NCBI GenBank assembly: GCA_013813145.1
Contig: JACCSE010000485.1
Coordinates: 1 to 14,653 of the forward strand
Length of the DNA stretch: 14,653 nt
Source of the DNA: Gemmatimonadales bacterium
GTDB taxonomy: Bacteria; Gemmatimonadota; Gemmatimonadetes; Gemmatimonadales; GWC2-71-9
Direction: 5' to 3'
Positions 6,511-12,547 of the stretch are shown one piece after another. Every line of letters begins with the position of its first letter. Position 1 is the stretch's first letter. The position numbers and the translations under genes are program-made. The notes under the pieces were generated by a model. That model searched no databases. It was not told where the DNA came from and saw only the letters and a list, made by a program, of their open reading frames with translations.

Positions 6511-6702
6511 ATGAGCAGGATCCAGGTAAGTCATTACATCAACTTTCAGGGCCGGGCCGGCGAGGCCATGGGGTTCTATCGCAGGGTGCTGGGCGGGCGG
6601 CAGGATCCAGATGCCGCTGGCCGAGCAGCCCTGGGGCGCCCAGGTGGGTGGCTCAGGGATAAATTCGGCATCACCTGGACGGTCACTATCGACCAGGCGT
6701 AG
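6511..6702 (+). pseudogene. PhnB-like VOC (glyoxalase-fold) gene remnant with internal deletion
   Basis: ATG 6511 has a strong GGAGGAGG eight bases upstream and encodes SRIQVSHYINFQGRAGEAMG followed by FYRRVLGG, the usual N-terminus of PhnB/YjdN-type VOC proteins. The next segment is in another frame: RIQMPLAEQPWGAQVG. After a missing base near 6646 the first frame resumes with WLRDKFGITWTVTID, the family C-terminus. About 70-80 central residues are gone, because the family is roughly 135-145 aa and only 64 codons remain. An 11-bp direct repeat GCAGGATCCAG lies at 6515-6525 and 6600-6610, the latter at the junction. The product as read would be non-functional. Its end overlaps the end of the MocR gene by 17 bases, tail to tail. 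Confidence 0.8.
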
Positions 6703-8167
6703 CGCCGCCAGCCACGGAGCGACTGCGCCGGGCCTGCAGCACCTCCCCAAGCACTCGGGTAGCGTCGAGCATCCGCCGGGGGGGCGAACCGCCGAAGCCC
6801 AGCAGCAATCCGTTCCGGCGCACCGTTCCCGCATAGCAGGTCGAGAGCGCTGTCGCCGCCAGGCCGCGCCCGGCCATGCGCTGGACGACGTCCCCGTCAT
6901 TCAGCCCGGCCGACAGCAGCACCGCCAGGTGGAGCCCGGCGTCGGCGTTGTGCACAGTGAGCCGGTCCCCGCAGTGCCGGTCCAGACCGGTGAGGAGCGC
7001 GTCGCGCCGTTCCAGGTACACCCCGCGCATACGGCGAAGATGTCGAGCGAAGTGCCCCTCGCGCAGGAACTCCGCGAGCACCAACTGGTACAGCGAGGGG
7101 GGAAACAGGTCGAACGCCTCTCGCGCGTCCACGAACCGCTGCCGGAGCGTTGGCGGGGCCACCACGTACCCCACCCGCACGGCCGGGAAGAGCACCTTGC
7201 TGAACGAGCCCATGTAGATCACCCGCTGGTGCGCATCCATCCCCTGGAGCGCGCCGAGGGGGCGACTGACGTAGCGATACTCACTGTCGTAGTCGTCCTC
7301 GAGCACCCAGGCGTCTCGGCGGAAGGCCCAGTCCAGCAGGGCGAACCGCCGGGCAGCGGTCATCGAGGTCCCGAGGGGGTACTGGTGCGACGGCGTGACG
7401 TATGCCGCGCGCACCCGCCGTCCGCGCCGTCGGAGCGAATCCACGTTCATCCCTTCCTCGTCCACCGGCACCGACACCAGCTCCGCCCCGCCCGCACCAA
7501 GCGCGGCGCGCGCGCCGGGATAGCCAGGCTCCTCCACCGCCAGGCGGTCACCGCGCGAGAGGAGCACCGCGGTGGCCAGACGGAGCGCCGCCTGGGAACC
7601 GGAGACGATGAGGACCTGCTCGGCCTCGCACCGAACGGCGCGCGCCGCGCGGAGGTGCTCCGCGATTGCTGCGCGCAACGGGAGCAGCCCCGCCGGATGG
7701 CCGTACGCCATCTGCTGAGCCGTCAGCGCGCGCGTGTGCCGTGCCACCAGCCGGTCCCACACGGCATGAGGAAACTGATCCAGCGCCGGAAGGCTTATTC
7801 GGAACGGACCCAGCCCGTTCTCGCCAGAGGCCGGGGGATGCGGACCGGGAACCTGACGAGCTGTGCCCTGGCGAACCGTGGCGGCCGGCGCGCCGGGGGA
7901 GCGCAGAAGATCGTCAGGGACCGCGGAACTGACGAAGGTGCCCGACCCGACCCGGCCATCGAGGTAGCCCTCGTGCAGCAGGTGATCGTACGCCGTGAGC
8001 ACCGGCAAGCGCGACACCGCGAGATCCACCGCCAGCGCCCGGGTCGAGGGGACCCGCTGGCCGGGCCGAAGCAGGCCATCGAGAATGGCCCGCCGGAATC
8101 CGTCGTAGACCTGGCGATGGATGGGAACGCCGGTTGAGCGGTCGATAGGGAGGTGTAAAGTGGTCAT
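6686..8167 (-). CDS. MocR/PdxR-type GntR regulator with aminotransferase-like domain
   Basis: Predicted 493 aa, normal for the family. ATG 8167 starts MTTLHLPIDRSTGVPIHRQV; the frame is open to 8260 but the extra N-terminus does not resemble the family. Residues about 10-80 are a GntR winged helix (ILDGLLRPGQRVPSTRALA, then GRVGSGTFV). After a linker of about 45 residues comes a fold-type-I PLP domain: VSGSQAALRL (188-197), EEPGYPGAR, the signature EDDYDSEYRY (290-299) and GSFSKVLFPAVRVGY (320-334), with Lys324 as the PLP Schiff-base residue. Such proteins sense PLP or an amino compound and regulate nearby genes; PdxR controls vitamin B6 synthesis, but no pdx gene is seen here. The divergent secreted-protein gene at 8285 is the nearest candidate target. 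No Shine-Dalgarno is present; a TATATT hexamer sits 6 bases before the ATG. Confidence 0.95.
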   Translation of the reverse strand: MTTLHLPIDRSTGVPIHRQVYDGFRRAILDGLLRPGQRVPSTRALAVDLAVSRLPVLTAYDHLLHEGYLDGRVGSGTFVSSAVPDDLLRSPGAPAATVRQGTARQVPGPHPPASGENGLGPFRISLPALDQFPHAVWDRLVARHTRALTAQQMAYGHPAGLLPLRAAIAEHLRAARAVRCEAEQVLIVSGSQAALRLATAVLLSRGDRLAVEEPGYPGARAALGAGGAELVSVPVDEEGMNVDSLRRRGRRVRAAYVTPSHQYPLGTSMTAARRFALLDWAFRRDAWVLEDDYDSEYRYVSRPLGALQGMDAHQRVIYMGSFSKVLFPAVRVGYVVAPPTLRQRFVDAREAFDLFPPSLYQLVLAEFLREGHFARHLRRMRGVYLERRDALLTGLDRHCGDRLTVHNADAGLHLAVLLSAGLNDGDVVQRMAGRGLAATALSTCYAGTVRRNGLLLGFGGSPPRRMLDATRVLGEVLQARRSRSVAGGATPGR

Positions 8168-8173
8168 TGCTGG

Positions 8174-8179
8174 AATATA
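8174..8179 (-). promoter_or_regulatory. Candidate -10 element of the MocR gene (leaderless)
   Basis: TATATT on the minus strand is separated from the ATG at 8167 by exactly six bases, so the mRNA would start at the start codon. No consensus -35 is found 16-18 bases upstream, which would be usual for a regulated promoter. Confidence 0.45.
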
Positions 8180-8184
8180 CGGAT

Positions 8185-8205
8185 TGGCGATGGTGGCAAT
8201 GCCAC
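8185..8205. promoter_or_regulatory. Candidate MocR operator: palindrome plus direct repeat
   Basis: GTGGCAATGCCAC at 8193-8205 is a perfect inverted repeat with a one-base centre. It overlaps a direct repeat TGGCGATG (8185-8192) and TGGCAATG (8194-8201). It lies just upstream of the putative MocR -10, where a -35 would be, in the divergent region with the secreted-protein gene. MocR regulators are known to bind direct and inverted repeats in such regions; that this one does so is inference. Confidence 0.45.
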
Positions 8206-8284
8206 TTGCATGAGTAATCTGGTGACTTATCTCCGCGCCGGGGAACCGGGCGCAAGGCAACTACCAATTGTGAGGATGCTGCTC

Positions 8285-8911
8285 ATGAACCCGCGTGGAT
8301 GCCCGCGCAGCTATCTCTTCGTGCTGGTCAGCCTGCTTGCCATAGCCTGGAATCCCCTTCCGGGACTCGCCCAGTCGAACTCCGGCGCATCGACTGCAAG
8401 CCGTCCTCCCGGGCCCAGCCAACGAGATGGACAACGCGATTTCGACTTCGAGATCGGTACCTGGAAGACTCGGCTGTCACGCCTGCAGAATCCCCTGAGC
8501 GGGTCCACGACCTGGCTGAAATACGAGGGGACCACCGTCGTCCGAAAGGTCTGGAACGGCCGCGCCAATCTGGTGGAACTCGACGTCGATGGCCCAGCAG
8601 GTCGCGTGGAAGGATTGAGCCTTCGACTGTACAATCCCCAGTCCCGCCAGTGGAGCCTCAATTTCTCCAACAGCAGGGGCGGAACCTTGAGCGCGCCATC
8701 GATCGGGGAGTTCAGGGGTGGGCGCGGCGAGTTCTACTCCCAGGAGTCGTTCAATGATCGAGCGATCTACGTGCGATTCGTCGTCTCGACGATCACTCCC
8801 GACTCGCTGCGGTTTGAGCAGTCGTTCTCGGATGACGGGGGGAAGACCTGGGAAGTGAACTGGATGGCGATCGACACGCGGATGAAGGATTCGACCGCCA
8901 GGTCGCCGTGA
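8285..8911 (+). CDS. Secreted protein of unknown function, DUF1579-like beta-rich domain
   Basis: Predicted 208 aa. ATG 8285 has GAGG nine bases upstream and begins a Sec signal (NPRGCPRSYLFVLVSLLAIA and on to LPGLAQ); upstream in-frame starts at 8210 and 8276 are less likely. After a Ser/Pro linker comes FDFEIGTWKTRLSRL, then WLKYEGTTVVRKVWNGRANL, LRLYNPQSRQWSLNFSNS and FSDDGGKTWEVNWMAIDTR. This is the beta-barrel pattern I associate with conserved hypothetical proteins that begin 'FDFxIGxW', related to DUF1579. No catalytic residues are evident. It is divergent from the MocR gene and may be under its control. A GC-rich palindrome directly follows the stop. Confidence 0.82.
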   Translation: MNPRGCPRSYLFVLVSLLAIAWNPLPGLAQSNSGASTASRPPGPSQRDGQRDFDFEIGTWKTRLSRLQNPLSGSTTWLKYEGTTVVRKVWNGRANLVELDVDGPAGRVEGLSLRLYNPQSRQWSLNFSNSRGGTLSAPSIGEFRGGRGEFYSQESFNDRAIYVRFVVSTITPDSLRFEQSFSDDGGKTWEVNWMAIDTRMKDSTARSP

Positions 8912-9288
8912 ACGTCCCGGGGGACGGGGTCATCGTCGTCACCTGGCTTCATCATCTCGCAGGACCGCTTCGCGCCGCGCGGGAGCGGGAGAGTCCACCT
9001 CTCCTCCTGGGCCCAGCGTTTCATGATCACCGCTCTTGCAAGGATGTGGGACGACCGAGCCGACCGCCAGACAGCGCTTCTACCCGGATCTTGACGCTTC
9101 CTTCCCGCGGCTGCATCGTTGGGGCGGGCGGCGATCCACGCCCAACCTCTTCGACCCTCCCCCAGCGAGGGTCCTCGTGAGGCAAAGGGGGGCATACTCC
9201 CGGATTCGTGTCGGTTGAGCCTTTGCGTCGCCACGGTGCGTCGCCGCTGGGGGGCCTTGCTGCCGTGGCCTGACCAAAGGACATCACG
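8912..9288. other. Intergenic region, 377 bases, no gene seen
   Basis: Reading frames on both strands here resemble nothing I recognise. Two structures stand out. CGTCCC-GG-GGGACG at 8913-8926 follows the preceding stop. GACCCTC and GAGGGTC (9153-9159 and 9167-9173) form a perfect 7-bp stem with a 7-base loop, 116 bases before the next start. Neither is followed by a T-run, so they are weak terminator candidates; the second could equally be a regulatory dyad. Confidence 0.45.
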
Positions 9289-9978
9289 ATGCCGACCAAC
9301 AAGGACCTCAAGCGCCTGGTGCGCGCGCGCATGCAGAAGACGGGCCAAGCCTACACCACCGCCCGCTCACACCTCCTCACCCAGTCTCCGGCACCCGCCC
9401 CCGCCCCCGCCGACTACGCCAAGCTCGCGGGGATGAGCGACGCGACCATCAAAGCGAAGACCGGCTACACCTGGGAGCGCTGGGTCAAGGCGCTCGACCG
9501 GGTGGGCGCGCACGGCTGGCCGCACCGCGAGATCGCGCGCTACGTGCACGAGAAGTACGAGGTGCCGGGCTGGTGGACCCAGAGCGTGACCGTGGGCTAC
9601 GAGCTGATCAAGGGGCTACGGTCCGTCGGTCAGCGCCGGGGAGCGGGGTTCGAAGCGAACAAGAGCAAGACCTTCGCGGCGCCGCTGGCGCGGCTGTACC
9701 GGGCGTGGAGCGAGGCGCGTATGCGGGCGCGCTGGCTCCCGGGCGTGAAGCTGACGATCCGCACCGCGACCCGCAACAAGTCCATGCGCGTCACCTGGCC
9801 CGACGGGACGTCGGTCCACCTGTACTTCGGGGACAAGGCACCCGGGAAGAGCCACCTGGCAGTCCAGCACGTGAAGCTGGCGAATCAGGCGAGCCAGGCG
9901 CGGATGAAGGCGTATTGGGCCGAGCGGCTGGCGGCGCTCGGCGAGGTGCTCGGGGCTGGGCCCAAGCCGCGCGGGTAA
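9289..9978 (+). CDS. DUF4287-like protein with basic N-terminal extension
   Basis: Predicted 229 aa; ATG 9289 has AAAGGA seven bases upstream. Residues 1-31 are a basic helix (NKDLKRLVRARMQKTGQAY, then TTARSHLL), followed by a Pro/Ala linker (APAPAPAD). The segment ATIKAKTGYTWERWVKALDR, then HGWPHREIARYVHEKYEVPG and WWTQSVTVGYE (about 52-102), is the DUF4287-type domain. The C-terminal half (about 125-215) reads SKTFAAPLARLYRAW, KLTIRTATRNKSMRVTWPDG and YFGDKAPGKSHLAVQHVKL, resembling an SRPBCC/AHSA1-like cone fold. The function is unknown. The basic N-terminus could bind nucleic acid, which is inference. It precedes the ArsR-SRPBCC pair but is separated from it by a strong independent promoter. 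Confidence 0.85.
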   Translation: MPTNKDLKRLVRARMQKTGQAYTTARSHLLTQSPAPAPAPADYAKLAGMSDATIKAKTGYTWERWVKALDRVGAHGWPHREIARYVHEKYEVPGWWTQSVTVGYELIKGLRSVGQRRGAGFEANKSKTFAAPLARLYRAWSEARMRARWLPGVKLTIRTATRNKSMRVTWPDGTSVHLYFGDKAPGKSHLAVQHVKLANQASQARMKAYWAERLAALGEVLGAGPKPRG

Positions 9979-9998
9979 CGGAGGGGGCCTGCCCACGC

Positions 9999-10034
9999 TT
10001 GACAGCCAGTCGTAATTCAGTATACTGAACCACA
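9999..10034 (+). promoter_or_regulatory. Near-consensus promoter of the ArsR-SRPBCC operon, leaderless
   Basis: A perfect TTGACA (9999-10004), a 16-base spacer and TATACT (10021-10026, one mismatch to TATAAT) precede ATG 10034 by seven bases. Transcription would begin at or one base before the start codon. There is no Shine-Dalgarno. The -10 lies inside the dyad at 10016-10045, the layout of a strong promoter shut off by its own repressor. Confidence 0.8.
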
Positions 10035-10045
10035 TGGTTCAGTAT
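10016..10045. promoter_or_regulatory. Three-half-site operator overlapping the -10 and start codon
   Basis: TTCAGTATACTGAA (10016-10029) is a perfect 14-bp palindrome covering the -10. ATACTGAACC (10022-10031) and GGTTCAGTAT (10036-10045) form a second perfect 10-bp inverted repeat with spacer ACAT. The two dyads share the middle half-site, so three TTCAGTAT units alternate in orientation. The repeat extends into codons 1-4 of the ArsR gene. Autorepression by the encoded ArsR protein is the natural reading. Confidence 0.75.
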
Positions 10046-10369
10046 GCCGGAGCACTCGACCAAACGTTCACCGCACTAGGGGACCCCACCCGCAGAGGGA
10101 TCCTCGAGTTGCTCGCTCGCTCCGACGCCTCCATCAGCGACCTCGCACAGACGTTCGAGATGACCCTGACCGGTCTCAAGAAGCACGTGCGGGTACTGGA
10201 GGACGCGGGGCTGGTGGCGACAAAGAAGGTGGGACGCGTGCGGACCTGCCGGCTCGGGCCGAGGCGGCTCGACGCCGAAGCTGCCTGGATGGAGCAGCAC
10301 CGGCAGATGCTGGAATCCCGCCACAACCGGCTCGAGGCGTTCCTCGAGCGCACCAGGGGAGACGCATGA
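10034..10369 (+). CDS. ArsR-family winged-helix repressor
   Basis: Predicted 111 aa, typical length. The domain runs LDQTFTALGDPTRRGILELL (8-27), then ISDLAQTFEMTLTGLKKHVR (34-53) as the helix-turn-helix, and VLEDAGLVATKKVGRVRTCR (54-73) as the wing. The metal-binding CxC motif of classical ArsR/SmtB members is absent, so it belongs to the group paired with SRPBCC/AHSA1 genes and probably senses something other than a thiophilic metal. ATG 10034 has no Shine-Dalgarno and sits within the operator, supporting leaderless, autoregulated expression. The stop overlaps the next start as ATGA, so the two genes are co-translated. Confidence 0.93.
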   Translation: MVQYAGALDQTFTALGDPTRRGILELLARSDASISDLAQTFEMTLTGLKKHVRVLEDAGLVATKKVGRVRTCRLGPRRLDAEAAWMEQHRQMLESRHNRLEAFLERTRGDA

Positions 10370-10872
10370 CCATGACAACGAAGCAAGCTACCGAAGCGAA
10401 GGGCAACCGCGCGAAGGTTACGACGCCCGCCGATCGCGAGATCAGAGTCGAGCGCATCTTCAACGCCCCGCGCAGCCGCGTGTGGAAGGCCCACACCGAC
10501 CCGGCGCTCCTCGCGCAGTGGTGGGGCCGCGGCAACAAACTGGTGATCGAGGTCATGCAGCTCGAGCGCGGAGGCCACTGGCGCTTCGTCGAGCACACCG
10601 AGGACGGCGGCGCACACGGCTTCGAAGGGCGTTACGCCGAGGTCACGCCGGAGGAGCGCATCGCGCTCACGTTCGAGTGGGACGGCATGCCGGGGCATGT
10701 CTCGCTGGTGACGATCTCGCTGGAGGATATGGGCGACGGGCGCACTCGGCTGGTCGAGACCATGCTCTTCCTCACCAACGAGGACCGCGACGGGATGCTG
10801 CACTCGGGGATGGAAGAGGGCATGGAGGAGAGCCTGGCCGCACTCGACCGGGTGCTGGCGGGGATGAAGTAG
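10366..10872 (+). CDS. SRPBCC/AHSA1-family protein
   Basis: Predicted 168 aa. ATG 10366 overlaps the ArsR stop (ATGA) and has GGGGAG just upstream; a second ATG two codons later is also possible. After a charged N-terminal extension of about 24 residues the AHSA1 pattern starts: REIRVERIFNAPRSRVWKAH, DPALLAQWWG, GGHWRFVEH, FEGRYAEVTPEERIALTFEW, then LVTISLEDMGDGRTRLVET and a C-terminal helix ESLAALDRVLAGMK. This helix-grip fold makes a cavity for hydrophobic ligands. ArsR-SRPBCC gene pairs are a common arrangement, but the ligand is generally unknown. It ends 79 bases from the convergent GNAT gene, with a strong hairpin between. Confidence 0.93.
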   Translation: MTMTTKQATEAKGNRAKVTTPADREIRVERIFNAPRSRVWKAHTDPALLAQWWGRGNKLVIEVMQLERGGHWRFVEHTEDGGAHGFEGRYAEVTPEERIALTFEWDGMPGHVSLVTISLEDMGDGRTRLVETMLFLTNEDRDGMLHSGMEEGMEESLAALDRVLAGMK

Positions 10873-10890
10873 GGGACACACGGGGGTACC

Positions 10891-10917
10891 CGCGCCGTGC
10901 GTGCTTCGCGCGGCGCG
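10891..10917. terminator. Strong hairpin between convergent SRPBCC and GNAT genes
   Basis: CGCGCCGTGCG (10891-10901) pairs with 10907-10917 as an 11-bp stem whose only non-Watson-Crick pair is U-G on the plus strand. The loop is TGCTT. It lies in the 79-base gap between two converging genes, where a bidirectional terminator is expected. Only a weak pyrimidine run (CCCTTTCT) follows, so efficiency is uncertain. Confidence 0.55.
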
Positions 10918-10951
10918 ACCGCCTGCCCTTTCTGCAACGGCTTGCCAACGC

Positions 10952-11440
10952 TTACAGCATTCGCTGCCAGTATCCGACGTCGATCCACCGATCGAACTTG
11001 AATCCAACCGCTTCGAAGTGGGCGACTTTCCGCATACCGAACTTCTCATGAAGGGCAACGCTCGCCTCGTTCGGCAGGGCGATGCCGCCCATCACCGCAT
11101 GGATGCGTCGAGCCTGGAGCATCGGAAAGAGCTGCCCGTACAGGCTGGAGCCGATCCCCCGCCCCGCCTGGTCGGGGGCGAGATACATCGTGATCTCCGC
11201 GGAGAAGCGATAGCCGCTCCGGACCTTCCACGGCGTCGCGTAGGCATACCCCAAGACCCGGCTGCCATCCTCGGCGACCAGCCAGGGGAGCGATGCGGAC
11301 CGCACTTCCTCGACGCGTCGGACGATTTCCGCGGCCGCGACCGGTTCCTCCTCGAAGGTCACCACGGATTCCTGGATGTAGTGGTTGTAGATGGTCGCGA
11401 TGGCGGCGGCGTCTGGCGGTGCGGCGGCCCGGATGGTCAG
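10952..11440 (-). CDS. GNAT acetyltransferase, phosphinothricin-acetyltransferase-like; probable CTG start
   Basis: Predicted 162 aa if it starts at CTG 11440. The nearest standard start, GTG 11365, would drop the first strand and helix, although the upstream codons read TIRAAAPPDAAAIATIYNHY, the normal N-terminus of this family. The upstream frame is closed by a TGA, and no ATG, GTG or TTG lies between it and the CTG. The CTG overlaps the TGA of the VOC gene as CTGA, mimicking the ATGA coupling at the previous junction. Motif A is QAGRGIGSSLY (91-101) for acetyl-CoA binding; TFEEEP near 28-33, NEASVALHEKFGM and GFKFDRWIDVGYWQ are typical of Pat/Bar-like enzymes. These acetylate amino groups of phosphinothricin, methionine sulfone or related amino acids; the substrate here is unproven. 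Confidence 0.87.
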   Translation of the reverse strand: MTIRAAAPPDAAAIATIYNHYIQESVVTFEEEPVAAAEIVRRVEEVRSASLPWLVAEDGSRVLGYAYATPWKVRSGYRFSAEITMYLAPDQAGRGIGSSLYGQLFPMLQARRIHAVMGGIALPNEASVALHEKFGMRKVAHFEAVGFKFDRWIDVGYWQRML

Positions 11441-11880
11441 ACCGCGCCCCGCGCTCGACGCACCAGGTCAGCTTCGTACGTTGTGACCTCCAGATGGTGG
11501 CCGAACGGATCGGTGAAGTAGACCGACCACGCCCCCGTATGGTCCACCACCCGCGGGGCTCCGCCCTCCTCCCCCAGGCCGAGCTCCGTCAGGCGGGCGA
11601 CGAACCCCAGCCACTCCTCGCCACTGAGCCGGAACGCGACGCGGTGAAAGCCCGCCGTTGGCCGACTGCCCTGGGGCTCGCCGGTGAAAAGAGCCAGCTT
11701 GGTTCGCCCCCCGTCCGGCGAGATCATGAGCGGCCCCTGCGGGTGGGCCGCCCATTCTTCGCTGCCAGGGACGGGCCGGCATCGGAGCACGTGCGCGTAC
11801 CAGTCGGCCGCCTGGACCCGATCCGGCACGAAGAGCTCGACGTGATCCAGCGTGAAGCCGGGAACTGGAGGTCGGCTCAT
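11437..11880 (-). CDS. VOC-family (glyoxalase/dioxygenase-fold) protein
   Basis: Predicted 147 aa. Two beta-alpha-beta-beta-beta modules are visible: LDHVELFVPDRVQAADWYAH (11-30) and, in the second half, TAGFHRVAFRL (75-85) with VYFTDPFGHHLEVTTYE (120-136). His13, His79 and Glu131 fit the metal-ligand positions of the family. Members include glyoxalases, extradiol dioxygenases and fosfomycin or bleomycin resistance proteins; nothing fixes the substrate. ATG 11880 overlaps the DinB stop (ATGA) and lacks a good Shine-Dalgarno, so translation is probably coupled. Its own stop overlaps the putative CTG of the GNAT gene. Confidence 0.92.
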   Translation of the reverse strand: MSRPPVPGFTLDHVELFVPDRVQAADWYAHVLRCRPVPGSEEWAAHPQGPLMISPDGGRTKLALFTGEPQGSRPTAGFHRVAFRLSGEEWLGFVARLTELGLGEEGGAPRVVDHTGAWSVYFTDPFGHHLEVTTYEADLVRRARGAV

Positions 11881-12383
11881 GCCGAGGCCGGGGCCAGTTG
11901 CCCGCGATGATGCTCCGTATGAATCTCCTGCAAGCGCACGAAGTCGACCAGCGATAACCGGCCGAAGAAAGGGTGATCGAGTGTCGTGGTCCGGAAGACC
12001 GTGGCGTCCGATTCGAAGGCTTCCATCGCTGCCTGCAGGCGGGCGAGGAGCACGTCAGGCGGCGGCGGGGAGGTACTCGGCTGGAAAGCCTTCGGGGACT
12101 TACTGCCCGGGATGAATCGCCCCCGCCGCAGCACCGGCCCAAGCGCGAACCGGCGAATCAGCGGCCGCAGGAGCCGCGGAGCGGATGCTCCGGGAGCGCG
12201 ACCATGGAGCACGCCCCGGTTGACTTCGTACGCCAGGGCGAGATGTTCGGCCACCTGGCCGGGCGACCACTTGCCCGGAAGCCGCGGCTGGCCCCATTGC
12301 GCGGCCGGCACCGCACCGGCCGCCGCGAGAAAGGCTTCAACCGCCTGGTGATGGGTGTGGAGCGCCGCCTGGAGATCGGCCAT
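11877..12383 (-). CDS. DinB-family four-helix-bundle protein
   Basis: Predicted 168 aa. The metal-site pattern of DinB/YfiT proteins is present: His47 in SPGQVAEHLALAYEV, and HTEHHRGQL near the C-terminus giving His155 and His159. The family includes bacillithiol- and mycothiol-dependent S-transferases and many uncharacterised members. The middle (about 60-115) is basic and Pro-rich. ATG 12383 has only a weak GAG upstream. It leads the DinB-VOC-GNAT operon, with ATGA overlap to the VOC gene; the three products could form a small detoxification set (inference). Confidence 0.9.
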   Translation of the reverse strand: MADLQAALHTHHQAVEAFLAAAGAVPAAQWGQPRLPGKWSPGQVAEHLALAYEVNRGVLHGRAPGASAPRLLRPLIRRFALGPVLRRGRFIPGSKSPKAFQPSTSPPPPDVLLARLQAAMEAFESDATVFRTTTLDHPFFGRLSLVDFVRLQEIHTEHHRGQLAPASA

Positions 12384-12547
12384 TGATCGGTTACTCGAAA
12401 TCGGCGTGGAACTGGTTTACCCAGTATCGCGCCGGTGTGATTGGGTGGTCAAGCCTGCTGAAACAGCGCCCGAGCCCCGGCGTAGGGATCAGTAGGCACC
12501 TTCTACAGATCCGTCTTCCTCACCCAGCCCCGCCACCGGAGGTCCCT

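Noticed and set aside
6611..8137. 508-codon plus-strand open frame
   Set aside because: Only its first dozen residues (PLAEQPWGAQVG) are real, belonging to the PhnB-like remnant; the rest is antisense to the MocR gene.
8913..8926. Palindrome after the secreted-protein stop as an intrinsic terminator
   Set aside because: A two-base loop is sterically poor and no T-run follows; kept only as a note in the intergenic entry.
9027..9332. Possible small genes in the 8912-9288 gap
   Set aside because: Frames on both strands show no recognisable domain, signal peptide or good ribosome site.
10039..11058. 339-codon minus-strand open frame
   Set aside because: Antisense to the ArsR and SRPBCC genes, which have clear domains, a promoter and coupling.
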